Shown here one piece after another: positions 41,235 through 48,856 of a stretch of 50,700 nt of DNA. The number at the start of each line of letters is the position of its first letter. Within the stretch, counting starts at the first letter, position 1. Made by a program: the position numbers and the translations under genes. The notes under the pieces were generated by a model, which was given only the letters and a program-made list of their open reading frames with translations, did not search any database and was not told where the DNA came from. The stretch comes from Acinetobacter pecorum (GTDB taxonomy: Bacteria > Pseudomonadota > Gammaproteobacteria > Pseudomonadales > Moraxellaceae), in the NCBI RefSeq assembly GCF_014837015.1, contig NZ_JACSPT010000020.1:1-50700 (forward strand), given 5' to 3'.

Positions 41235-41263
41235 AAAAATGGGAGCTAAAGGCTCCCATTTTT
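41235..41263 (+). terminator. Strong terminator directly before pdif site 6
   Basis: AAAAATGGGAGC-TAAAG-GCTCCCATTTTT: a 12-bp stem that is symmetric enough to act both ways. It ends one base before the XerC half of pdif site 6. Confidence 0.88.
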
Positions 41264-41264
41264 A

Positions 41265-41292
41265 GGTTCATATAACGTGTATTATGTTAATT
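41265..41292 (+). other. pdif site 6 (XerC|XerD order)
   Basis: XerC half GGTTCATATAA, spacer CGTGTA, XerD half TTATGTTAATT. Right end of the HigBA module and left end of the isochorismatase/AraC module. Confidence 0.83.
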
Positions 41293-41309
41293 TTAGAAAA
41301 TCTTAATCT

Positions 41310-41852
41310 TTAACTAACATAATCTTCAGTTGATATCACTTGAGCATATGCAAATTCAAAAGCGGCCATTAATGTTGCATGGACATGACCAGCAGGTACT
41401 TTAACGCCATTAAATTCCAAGTCTAGTGTTGCACAAGCATCATGAATAACTTTTACCTTATAACCAAAATCAGAAGCAGCACGAACAGCAGCATCAATAC
41501 ACATATGGCTCATAGCACCAATCACGACTAACTCAGTCACTTGATTGCTATCTAAAATTTCTTTGAGATTCGTGTTTAAGAACGCATTGATGTGATTTTT
41601 AATGATCACAGATTCATCTTCTTGCGGCTTAACTGTGTCCTGAAATTCAATACCATTTGAGCTAGGTTCAAATATAGGAGATTCAGCATCAGCAATATGT
41701 TGGACATGAATCACTTGAGTACCCTGTTTACGGGCCTTCGCAATTACTTTCACTGCATTAGCAGCAGCTTGTTCAATATTTACCAATGGTAATTTACCTG
41801 TAGGTAGATATTCATTTTGTAAGTCGATAACTAATAAAGCTGATTTTGACAT
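41310..41852 (-). CDS. Isochorismatase-family cysteine hydrolase
   Basis: A 180-aa hydrolase with the full catalytic set: Asp10 (LLVIDLQNEY), Lys85 (VIIKNHINAF) and Cys118 (GAMSHMCIDAAVRAASD). Family members hydrolyse amides or vinyl ethers (nicotinamidase, isochorismatase); the substrate here is unknown. It is downstream of the metallo-hydrolase gene in a leftward pair, divergent from the AraC-type regulator, which probably controls both. Confidence 0.9.
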   Translation of the reverse strand: MSKSALLVIDLQNEYLPTGKLPLVNIEQAAANAVKVIAKARKQGTQVIHVQHIADAESPIFEPSSNGIEFQDTVKPQEDESVIIKNHINAFLNTNLKEILDSNQVTELVVIGAMSHMCIDAAVRAASDFGYKVKVIHDACATLDLEFNGVKVPAGHVHATLMAAFEFAYAQVISTEDYVS

Positions 41853-41936
41853 ATCTATTCCTTTACTTAACTAATATTGGTTTTGTTCTGCTTAGGATTT
41901 TAAAGAAGTGGAATGCTTCCACTTCTTTAAGTTACT

Positions 41937-42821
41937 TTAGAAAGAAAGCGTTTCACCATCGATAGGAATTAAAACCTTATCTTGAATCCCTTTGTCTTCT
42001 ACATATTCTGCAAGTTGAGCACGTGTTACCGACATATGATTAATGGCATCCATATGAACCGCGACAATTTTAGCATTAGGTGCTTTTTGGGTTGCGTGAT
42101 AAGTATCTTCTTTCCCCATAATGATGGACTCTTTATATCCATCCATTAATGCATTACCTGTATTTAATACAATTACATCAGGTTTAAATGTTTGAATTGC
42201 CTGATCAACTTCAGGACGCCAAATGGTATCTCCTGCAACATAAACTGTTTCATGGCCTGCTGCTTCAAAAACCATACCCATCGCTTCACCTAAGCCAGCT
42301 TTAAGTTCAGCATTACGATACATTTCGTCAGTACCATGTTGACCACCAGTTTTAGTTAACTTAACACCTTGGAAAGTAGTTACAGTTAATACACGAACAT
42401 CTTTGAAGCCTTGTGCTTGGATGATTTTTTGATCTGCTTTATTCTGTACAAACAAAGGCATATTTTTTGGAATAGCCGCTTGGGCTGCATCATCCCAATG
42501 ATCTAAATGGGTATGTGTCACAATTACCGCATCTACACCTTCTAAAACCGTTTCAGGCTTGATAGGTAAATCAACTAATGGATTGCGTAAATAACTGCGA
42601 TGACTATTAGGGAAACCCTCATAAAAGCCTTTTTTCGCAAACATTGGGTCAATTAAAAAAGTTGTATCCGCATAGGTTACTTTAATCGTTGCATTGCGAA
42701 TTTCTTGTATATGCGTCACTTTAGAGGTATCTCGCTGAACTACTTTATCATTCGCATATAAATGGACTGAAGCCATTGCCAGAGAGAGTGCAATAACAGA
42801 GCTACTTAAAATTTTATTCAT
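41937..42821 (-). CDS. Secreted metallo-beta-lactamase-fold hydrolase
   Basis: A 294-aa protein with an N-terminal signal peptide (ILSSSVIALSLAMASVHLYA, likely cut near residue 23). Zinc motif THTHLDHW (His103, His105, Asp107, His108), later YVAGDTIW and VAVHMDAINHMSVTRAQL provide further ligands. It belongs to the UlaG/RomA-like MBL group rather than true beta-lactamases. Periplasmic; the substrate is unknown. With the isochorismatase and AraC-type genes it forms one pdif module, perhaps for using or detoxifying a small amide or ester. Confidence 0.88.
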   Translation of the reverse strand: MNKILSSSVIALSLAMASVHLYANDKVVQRDTSKVTHIQEIRNATIKVTYADTTFLIDPMFAKKGFYEGFPNSHRSYLRNPLVDLPIKPETVLEGVDAVIVTHTHLDHWDDAAQAAIPKNMPLFVQNKADQKIIQAQGFKDVRVLTVTTFQGVKLTKTGGQHGTDEMYRNAELKAGLGEAMGMVFEAAGHETVYVAGDTIWRPEVDQAIQTFKPDVIVLNTGNALMDGYKESIIMGKEDTYHATQKAPNAKIVAVHMDAINHMSVTRAQLAEYVEDKGIQDKVLIPIDGETLSF

Positions 42822-42953
42822 GTTCCAGATCCAATCATTTAGTCATACTCGAATCATGATAGGAAAAATCAAATAATAAAATTGTCCTTAAGGACAATCA
42901 TCGAAACTATTGGGACAACATGCTATATTTGTTATTTTAGAGAGGTAGATCGA

Positions 42954-43931
42954 ATGGCTATACCAGTGATTGGATTATTCGTTTATCCCAATATAAATCC
43001 ATTTCACTTCTCTATCCCTCATATCATTTTCAATATCAAGATTGAAGATAAACGCTTATTTGATCTGAAAATTTTTTCTATAGATGGCCAACCCGTAAAA
43101 ACAGAACAGTCTATGATGATTATCCCTGATGGTGGGATTGAACTCATTAAAGAGTCGGATCTTATTATTATTCCTGGATGGGATGATTTTAATCATGAGC
43201 CTGAACAAGTACTTATCGATGCCCTAAATTGTGCATATCAGACTGGAATTAGAATTGTAGGGTTATGCTATGGAACTTATGCATTGGCATATGCTGGTTT
43301 ACTTGATCATAAAAAAGCAGCTACGCACTGGATGGCTGAACAAGATTTTAGTGAGCGATTTCCACAGGTTCAGCTTGATCATGATGCCCTGTATGTAGAA
43401 GACCAAAGGATCGTAACCTCTGCAGGAACAGGCGCAGCGTTAGATTGCTGTTTGTACTTAGTACGTGAAATTTATAATGCACAAATTGCGAATAAAGTCT
43501 CTAGAGTAATGGTAATTCCGCCTCACCGTGAAGGTGGGCAAGCTCAGTTTATTGAACAGCCAGTAGCAGAGTCGATCCAAGATGCACAAATCAACCTATT
43601 ACTTGATTTTTTAAGAAAGAATTTAGCTTTACAACATAATATTGAAAGCCTAGCTGAACGGACACATATGACACGTAGGACGTTCACACGGCACTTTAAG
43701 AAAGCGACAGGTATGACCTTAGTCGATTGGCTGAATACTGAAAGAATCAGATTAAGTTGTGAACTTTTAGAAACGACAAACTTGTCTATCGAAAAGATAG
43801 CCGAGCTTTCAGGTTTTAATAATACAGTGTCATTTAGAAAAAATTTTCGTGAAAAATATGGTACAAGTCCTCAAGCGTGGAGAAAATCTTTTGGGATCAT
43901 TAATGAGAATAATCCGCCTCATTTAACATAA
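42954..43931 (+). CDS. GlxA-type AraC-family regulator (DJ-1/PfpI plus AraC domains)
   Basis: About 325 aa. N-terminal class I glutamine amidotransferase-like domain (IPVIGLFVYPNINPFHFSIP, IIPGWDDFN, and the nucleophile-elbow-like LCYGTYALAYAGLL), then a C-terminal AraC domain with two helix-turn-helices (LAERTHMTRRTFTRHFKKAT; EKIAELSGFNNTVSFRKNFR). The start is put at 42954 because GAGGT precedes that ATG. It is divergent from the metallo-hydrolase and isochorismatase genes and is their likely activator. Its last three codons and stop lie inside the XerD half of pdif site 7. Confidence 0.9.
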   Translation: MAIPVIGLFVYPNINPFHFSIPHIIFNIKIEDKRLFDLKIFSIDGQPVKTEQSMMIIPDGGIELIKESDLIIIPGWDDFNHEPEQVLIDALNCAYQTGIRIVGLCYGTYALAYAGLLDHKKAATHWMAEQDFSERFPQVQLDHDALYVEDQRIVTSAGTGAALDCCLYLVREIYNAQIANKVSRVMVIPPHREGGQAQFIEQPVAESIQDAQINLLLDFLRKNLALQHNIESLAERTHMTRRTFTRHFKKATGMTLVDWLNTERIRLSCELLETTNLSIEKIAELSGFNNTVSFRKNFREKYGTSPQAWRKSFGIINENNPPHLT

Positions 43932-43948
43932 TGGCCGTTATACGAAAT
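43921..43948 (-). other. pdif site 7 (XerD|XerC order), flanked by IS1202-like element
   Basis: XerD half ATTTAACATAA, spacer TGGCCG, XerC half TTATACGAAAT. The XerD half supplies the stop codon (TAA at 43929-43931) of the AraC-type gene. The IS begins five bases beyond the XerC half. Confidence 0.88.
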
Positions 43949-45440
43949 GCCTTTGTTAGAACCCATTTAAAGTGTCTATATTCTCACCAATAAAAATGTC
44001 TGGTTTATGATGGTTTTTATCACCATGGACTGGATATAAAATATAGATGCTGATCACTATGTCTGATAAAGAAATTCAACGTCTTGCAGTTCTGCAAGAC
44101 GTTAGAGATCATCGTATTACCCAGGTCCGTGCTGCTGAAATCCTGAATCTTTCCACCCGTCAAATTACCCGGTTATTGCAGAAGCTCAATCAAGATGGTG
44201 TCTCAGGTATGGCACATGCCAGTCGTGGTCAACCGGGTCATCGTCGCCATGACGTCCTGTTAAAATCAGAATGTCTTTCCATTATTTCTGAACATTTACT
44301 TGGCTTTGGTCCTACATTGGCTCATGAGAAGCTCAGCAGCATGTTTGGCCTGCATATCCCGGTAGAAACGGTTCGTCGCTGGATGACTGCAAATGACCTC
44401 TGGATTCCTCGATCCAAGCGCCTGAAACGCCCATATCAGCCTCGATACAACCGTGATTGCTTCGGTGAGCTGATCCAGATCGATGGCTCATATCATGACT
44501 GGTTTGAAGGCCGAGCTTCCAAATGCTGCTTGCTGGTTTATATCGATGACGCCACTGGAAAGCTGTTGCATCTGCGCTTTTGTGAGGCTGAAACGACCTT
44601 TGATTATATGCTTTCAACCCGAGCCTACATTGAGCAATACGGCAAGCCTTTGGCCTTTTATAGCGATAAACACTCGGTATTCCGAGTGAATCAGAAATCG
44701 AGCCAAGATAGCCAGATCACGCAATTTGGGCGGATTCTGAATGAGTTAAATATTGATATTATCTTCGCCAACTCTCCACAGGCCAAAGGCCGTGTGGAAC
44801 GTGCCAATAGAACACTCCAGGATCGCCTGATCAAGGAAATGCGCCTAGAAGGTATCTGTTCAATTGCCGAGGCAAATGCCTGGCTGCCCTGCTTTATTGA
44901 GCATTTCAATCAGAAGTTTGCCAAGTGTGCGCGAAACTCAAAGAATTTACATCGGCCATTAACCGAATCTCATCTTGAACTGGATGATATTTTTACCTGG
45001 CAGAAACCGCGTAAGGTCACTAAGAATCTGACCCTGACCTATGACAAATGTATTTATCTGCTTGAACCGACAGAGCTGAATCATAAGCTTGTTGGGCAAT
45101 ATATTTCATTTCTGGAGTACCCGGATGGGACTGTGGCCCTCATGCACGAGGGACGAAAGCTCAACTACAGCATTTTCAATAAATTAGCTGGGCTACAGCA
45201 GAATGAGATCGTTGAGAATAAACGGTTAGGTACAGTTCTGGCACATATTCAGCAACAGCATGAAGAGTTGGAAAAACAGAATAAACGTTCCCGTCTCAAG
45301 AAAAGTATGCCGAGTCGTAAAGCTCAGAAAGCTGTTATTGAACAAAGAAAGTTAAATCCTGTGCTTGACTCTTGTGGTTAAAAACAGGACATTTTAAATG
45401 GTTTATCGCATAGACATTTTAATTGGTGAATAACAGCCTT
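43949..45440 (+). mobile_element. IS1202-like (ISNCY group) insertion sequence with 5-bp target duplication
   Basis: The element spans 43954-45435 (1482 bp) and is bounded by GCCTT at 43949-43953 and again at 45436-45440. Its ends are inverted repeats starting TGTTA: left TGTTAGAACCCATTTAAAG, right (complement) TGTTATTCACCAATTAAAA, agreeing at about 20 of 26 positions. It lies five bases from the XerC half of pdif site 7. IS1202-group elements are reported to target the XerC side of dif-like sites with 5-bp duplications. Its GC content is clearly higher than the surroundings. Confidence 0.88.
44047..45381 (+). CDS. IS1202-like DDE transposase
   Basis: A 444-aa transposase. N-terminal helix-turn-helix (HRITQVRAAEILNLSTRQIT), a second one (GFGPTLAHEKLSSMFGLHIP), then an rve-type DDE core with LIQIDGSYHDWF (first Asp), AFYSDKHSVF (second Asp) and PQAKGRVERANRTLQDRL (Glu). 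The C-terminal part is basic. Full length, no stop or frameshift, so likely active. Two ATGs (44047, 44059) are possible starts. Confidence 0.92.
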   Translation: MLITMSDKEIQRLAVLQDVRDHRITQVRAAEILNLSTRQITRLLQKLNQDGVSGMAHASRGQPGHRRHDVLLKSECLSIISEHLLGFGPTLAHEKLSSMFGLHIPVETVRRWMTANDLWIPRSKRLKRPYQPRYNRDCFGELIQIDGSYHDWFEGRASKCCLLVYIDDATGKLLHLRFCEAETTFDYMLSTRAYIEQYGKPLAFYSDKHSVFRVNQKSSQDSQITQFGRILNELNIDIIFANSPQAKGRVERANRTLQDRLIKEMRLEGICSIAEANAWLPCFIEHFNQKFAKCARNSKNLHRPLTESHLELDDIFTWQKPRKVTKNLTLTYDKCIYLLEPTELNHKLVGQYISFLEYPDGTVALMHEGRKLNYSIFNKLAGLQQNEIVENKRLGTVLAHIQQQHEELEKQNKRSRLKKSMPSRKAQKAVIEQRKLNPVLDSCG

Positions 45441-45625
45441 TTTAAATAGTGTTATTTATCAAGCACTTGAACCAATAAATCCAAAACCCAAAAGATCAAA
45501 AAACAGACGTTTTAACAACTCGTGTGTTTTTTAAGCATATTTGTAATATTTAGCCAATAAATTTGATCGTTTTTTAATCAAATTGAGGATTTTTTCAATG
45601 TTCCCGGTCGTCCCAGGGCAAAAAA

Positions 45626-45646
45626 TATCCCCAATTTCTGGGGATA
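45626..45646. promoter_or_regulatory. Palindrome TATCCCCA-N5-TGGGGATA upstream of the candidate RNA gene
   Basis: Perfect 8-bp arms. It is followed by AAATTTAGGCTATTT, whose TAGGCT or GGCTAT could be a -10 box, so the palindrome would lie at or over the -35 region. The same palindrome with a different centre is at 50358-50378 before the second copy. A dedicated regulator site is likely. Confidence 0.55.
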
Positions 45647-45661
45647 AAATTTAGGCTATTT

Positions 45662-45866
45662 GTACGCTTTAACTTACATAAGTTCCGGTTCTTTGCTGCT
45701 ATCAGGATAGCTAGAATAGTCCTACGATAGATTCATACAGGAACAGGATGTTCCGGAGCAAAAAACAACAATGATAAGTTCTAACACTAGGATGGTGAGG
45801 TAGAAGAGCAGCTACCGCCAGATGTCGCATAATAAAAAACCCCGGCAGGATGCCGGGGTTTTTTAT
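45662..45866 (+). ncRNA. Candidate CsrB/RsmZ-like CsrA-binding RNA, copy 1
   Basis: About 200 nt without a protein frame, read rightward from the AAATTTAGGCTATTT region to a strong terminator. It can form GCUAU-CAGG-AUAGC (45698-45711), GGAAC-AGGAU-GUUCC (45740-45754), CAC-UAGGAUG-GUG (45785-45797) and the terminator stem CCCCGGC-AGGAU-GCCGGGG (45840-45858). All of these put GGA in or at the loop. The second is very close to the CsrA high-affinity consensus (ACARGGAUGU). Six GGA motifs in total. Proteins CsrA/RsmA bind such loops, and RNAs with several of them titrate CsrA. The 5' end is approximate. Confidence 0.55.
45834..45866. terminator. Bidirectional terminator with AGGAT loop, copy 1
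   Basis: AAAAAA-CCCCGGC-AGGAT-GCCGGGG-TTTTTT. The A-run and T-run on opposite sides allow termination in both directions: of the rightward RNA gene and the leftward decayed higBA. The same stem and loop occur at 50149-50179. Confidence 0.9.
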
Positions 45867-45879
45867 TATCTACACTATT

Positions 45880-46056
45880 TAGATCAGAGTTGGATGGGCA
45901 TCCAGAATGCGAATTAAATAAGCCAATTTTCTCACGTACCTTTTTAATATCTGGCAGTTCAAGCTCTGAGACTTGACTTGCCTTCACCTCATTACGTTTG
46001 ATGGCACCAGCTTCTTTGATTGAAGCAACCAGGTCATCAAATAAGTTGTTATCCAT
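45880..46056 (-). pseudogene. Decayed HigA-like antitoxin with central deletion
   Basis: The frame begins MDNNLFDDLVASIKEAGAIK and continues to VREKIGL, as in HigA/NadS-type antitoxins. It then jumps into a frame-shifted end that, in another frame, reads LIRILDAHPTLI and stops: the normal C-terminus. The central helix-turn-helix is deleted. The open frame itself would run on to 45787 through the terminator, which is artefactual. It cannot be a working antitoxin. Confidence 0.7.
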
Positions 46057-46373
46057 GAAATTGCTCCTTCACTAATTGACGCAGGATCGAGGTTTCTTTA
46101 TCGCTCAGGTTATCTTTCACTGACTTTGGATAAGCAACCAAGAAAAATATCTGATCATTCTCTGTGACCCAGTAATAAATAGATCACACGGATAATACTG
46201 CTTTTGCTTTTATTGCCCTGAGCACAAAGTACTTTACGAATGCCACCGCCATTCTTGATTAAGTCGCCCTTATCAGGCTGTACCAAGAGATCTTGCTGGA
46301 ACTGACGCTACTCTTCATCACTTAAAAACTCTTTGATTTTCTTGGTAAAAATACTTTTTTCAATGAATAACAT
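46049..46373 (-). pseudogene. Decayed HigB/RelE-type toxin with stop codon and frameshift
   Basis: From the ATG at 46373 it reads MLFIEKSIFTKKIKEFLSDE, E, then a TAG stop where related toxins have Tyr. RQFQQDLLVQPDKGDLIKNG and GGIRKV then match RelE/HigB toxins, and a frameshift after RVIY moves the end (WVTENDQIFFLVAYPKSVKD, ILRQLVKEQFHG) into another frame. Two lesions inactivate the toxin, consistent with loss of the antitoxin next to it. Confidence 0.8.
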
Positions 46374-46427
46374 ATGGTGAAGTACGTCAATGGTGTATAA
46401 AAATCTTAGCAGTTTTAAAAGAAAAAA

Positions 46428-46446
46428 CGAGAGATTCTAGCTCTCG
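46428..46446. terminator. Hairpin abutting pdif site 8
   Basis: CGAGAG (46428-46433) and CTCTCG (46441-46446) pair across ATTCTAG. The 3' arm shares its last base with the XerC half of pdif site 8. No strong U-run, so a terminator role is weaker than for the other pdif-linked hairpins. Confidence 0.45.
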
Positions 46447-46473
46447 GCTCGCATAATCCAAGTTGTATTAATT
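46446..46473 (+). other. pdif site 8 (XerC|XerD order), degenerate
   Basis: XerC half GGCTCGCATAA, spacer TCCAAG, XerD half TTGTATTAATT, two changes from the TTATGTTAATT of the other sites. Left boundary of the adhesin module. Confidence 0.6.
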
Positions 46474-46640
46474 TAAAGAAAATTCAAATTTATTTAGCAG
46501 ATTATATTTTCCTGTTTTGCTATTTTTTTAAACACAAAATGTCAACACGCCTGGATTTTACAAAGAGTATTTTTGTTTTAACAAGATACGTATAACCTTG
46601 TCTTCACTGTCAGATAAATTTTAGAATTATGGAGCAAGAT

Positions 46641-48683
46641 ATGAATAATATATTCAGAAAAAAATATTTAAAATCAATAAATTGCAAAATAATGGTATCT
46701 AAAGATACTAAGATCAATAGTAAGACCAGTAGTGTCATTCCACCAGTTCGCTCTACTGACTATAAAATACTAAAATTAAAAGTCATTTTTTTGATTCTTA
46801 CAACTGTTAGTAGCAATACTGTTTGGGCAGCTGTGATATGCGTAACTGATCCTGTTTCTGGAGGAAATACGGCAACAGGTGCAATTGCAGTGGCCTGTGG
46901 AATAAATAATACAGCAAGTGGTCTAAATAGCAGTGCTTCGGGCATTGATAATACAGCTTCTAATGAAGCTACTAGTGCTTTGGGTTATGCAAATGAAGCT
47001 AAAGGTAACTCTAGTAGTTCAATAGGATTTTTTAATACATCCTCTGGCAGTTATAGTAGTGCAATTGGTTATATTAACAATGCATCAGGCGATTATAGTA
47101 GTGCCTTAGGTTCTGATAATAAAGCATCAATTGAGTATAGTAGTGCTATTGGCTTTAACAATAATGCATCTAATATAAATAGTAGCGCCATAGGATCTAG
47201 TAATATCGCATCAGGCAAAGATAGTAGTGCATTTGGCTTTAACAATAATGCATCTAATATAAATAGCAGTGCATTTGGTTATAAAAACACAGCATCAGGC
47301 AAAGATAGTAGTGCAGTAGGTTTTGAAAATATATCAAAGGGTGATTATAGCAGTGCATTTGGTTATAAAAACACAGCATCAGGCAAAGATAGTAGTGCAT
47401 TTGGCAGCTATAGCCAAGCAACTGCAACAGGCGCAACCGCTATCGGTAGTTTCTCGATTGCAGATGAAAGCAATACGATTTCAGTTGGTAGCAGGGGATT
47501 TGAGAAGCGTATTACTAATGTAGAAGATCCAATAAATGATACTGATGCTGTAAATAAAGCCTATACTGACAGCAAAGCAACTGAAACTCTAACTGCCTCC
47601 AAAGATTATACTGACAGCAAAGCAACTGAAACTCTAACTGCCTCCAAAGATTATACTGACAGCAAAGCAACTGAAACCCTAACTGCCTCTAAAAATTATA
47701 CTGACAGCAAAGCAACTGAGACCCTAACTGCCTCCAAAGATTATACTGACAGCAAAGCAACTGAAACCTTAACTACCTCTAAAGATTATACTGACAGCAA
47801 AGCAACTGAGACCCTAACTGCCTCCAAAGATTATACTGATAACCAGGTATCAATCGTTAAAAAGACTATTGCTACACAACATAAATATATAAAGATCAAT
47901 GGTGGTACATCCAGAGAGGCAGTTGCTACTGGAGAAAAAGGAATTGCTTTAGGGGGTAATACAAATGCACAAGGCAAGCAATCTATTGTAATAGGCGATA
48001 GTGCACAAGCCATCGGTGAGCAATCTATTAGCATTGGTACTGGTAATAAAATAACTGGAAATCAATCAGGGGGGATTGGTGGTTTAAGTTCAGTCAATGG
48101 TAACAACAGCTACAGTATTGGTAATGACAATACTGTGTCTGGTGATGGCACATTTGTATTAGGTAATAATGTTAATACTACCGCAAAAAATGTGGTGGTA
48201 CTTGGCAATGGCTCTAGTTCTAATCGTGAAAATACGGTTTCAGTGGGTTCTAGTTCTAACCAACGTCAGATTATTAATGTAGCTAACGGTACTGCTGATA
48301 CTGATGCAGTCAATGTAAGTCAGTTACAAGCTGCAAAAACAAGCGCTATCGAAACTTCGAACACTTATACCGATACTAAATTTAATTATCTTAATGAGTC
48401 TATTAATAGTTATGTTCAAGATAATAAACAACGTTTCAAAGAAATTGATGAGCGTTTCGATCGTCAAGGTGCTATGAGTGCTGCAATGTTAAATATGGCA
48501 ACCAGTACTTCAGGTCTTAAAGGTCAAAATCGTGTAGGTGTAGGTGCCGGTTTTCAGGGCTCTGAACAAGCCGTTTCCTTAGGTTACCAACGGATAATTA
48601 ACCCCAATACTAGCTTTAGTCTAGGGGGAGCTTTTACTAAAGATGAGAGTTCTGGTGGGGTAGGCATGGGATTTAGCTGGTAA
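46641..48683 (+). CDS. YadA-type trimeric autotransporter adhesin
   Basis: About 680 aa. ESPR-like extended signal region (MNNIFRKKYLKSINCKIMVS), hydrophobic core LKVIFLILTTVSSNTVWA (about 45-65). The head has many 14-residue YadA repeats of the SSAxGxxNxASG type (about 80-290), then a neck (ITNVEDPINDTDAVNK) and a stalk with six exact-length 15-residue repeats TDSKATETLTASKDY. A second head follows, then a second neck and the C-terminal YadA anchor barrel (AMLNMATSTSGLKGQNRVGV ... GVGMGFSW). Forms a surface trimer for adhesion or biofilm. The start at 46641 is preferred because GGAG precedes it and ESPR begins there. Confidence 0.93.
   Translation: MNNIFRKKYLKSINCKIMVSKDTKINSKTSSVIPPVRSTDYKILKLKVIFLILTTVSSNTVWAAVICVTDPVSGGNTATGAIAVACGINNTASGLNSSASGIDNTASNEATSALGYANEAKGNSSSSIGFFNTSSGSYSSAIGYINNASGDYSSALGSDNKASIEYSSAIGFNNNASNINSSAIGSSNIASGKDSSAFGFNNNASNINSSAFGYKNTASGKDSSAVGFENISKGDYSSAFGYKNTASGKDSSAFGSYSQATATGATAIGSFSIADESNTISVGSRGFEKRITNVEDPINDTDAVNKAYTDSKATETLTASKDYTDSKATETLTASKDYTDSKATETLTASKNYTDSKATETLTASKDYTDSKATETLTTSKDYTDSKATETLTASKDYTDNQVSIVKKTIATQHKYIKINGGTSREAVATGEKGIALGGNTNAQGKQSIVIGDSAQAIGEQSISIGTGNKITGNQSGGIGGLSSVNGNNSYSIGNDNTVSGDGTFVLGNNVNTTAKNVVVLGNGSSSNRENTVSVGSSSNQRQIINVANGTADTDAVNVSQLQAAKTSAIETSNTYTDTKFNYLNESINSYVQDNKQRFKEIDERFDRQGAMSAAMLNMATSTSGLKGQNRVGVGAGFQGSEQAVSLGYQRIINPNTSFSLGGAFTKDESSGGVGMGFSW
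47565..47834 (+). repeat. Six tandem 45-bp repeats in the adhesin stalk
   Basis: Exactly 270 bp made of six 45-bp units, each encoding TDSKATETLTASKDY with single changes (ASKNY in unit 3, TTSKDY in unit 5). The low divergence suggests recent expansion, and copy number can change by slipped pairing, altering stalk length. Confidence 0.92.
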
Positions 48684-48706
48684 GTCTTAAGTATAAAATA
48701 CTTCAA

Positions 48707-48782
48707 AGTATTCCATAGAATACTAAATGAAAATATTTTTTATATAAGTATGATTTTGATAGCCTTATTTATCAAGGCTATC
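48707..48782 (+). terminator. Two hairpins after the adhesin gene
   Basis: AGTATTC-CATA-GAATACT (48707-48724) and GATAGCCTT-ATTTATC-AAGGCTATC (48758-48782) are perfect stems. The second probably ends the adhesin transcript, though its T-run is poor. The rest of the gap to 49015 has pdif site 9 and the Fic promoter region. Confidence 0.5.
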
Positions 48783-48856
48783 CCATTGTGTACTTGAATA
48801 AAAAAGATCTGCAGTTTAAACCATAAAATTTTGTGACTATAAGGTGATTATTTTTT

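Larger units (their letters stand above)
45490..45870 (+). repeat. Left copy of a diverged 375-bp inverted repeat
   Basis: This block aligns, inverted, with about 50150-50520. Shared parts in order are an ATTGGC...TTAC...CTTAAAAA region, a GATCGTTTTTTA word, TATCCCCA-N5-TGGGGATA, AAATTTAGGCTATTT, GTTCCGGTTCTTTGC, AGGATGTTCC and the CCCCGGC-AGGAT-GCCGGGG terminator. Identity is uneven: highest at promoter-like and terminator parts, low between, as expected of an RNA gene rather than a protein gene. Confidence 0.75.

Noticed and set aside
45560..45590. AATTTGAT-N9-ATCAAATT palindrome as an IS end
   Set aside because: The IS ends are fixed at 43954 and 45435 by the GCCTT duplication, so this palindrome is outside the IS.
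45787..45879. Downstream part of the open frame through the terminator after the antitoxin remnant
   Set aside because: It reads through a strong terminator hairpin and the RNA gene; it is an artefact of the frameshifting deletion.
47565..47834. Regular 45-bp repeats that could look like a CRISPR array
   Set aside because: The units are contiguous without spacers and encode in-frame adhesin stalk residues.
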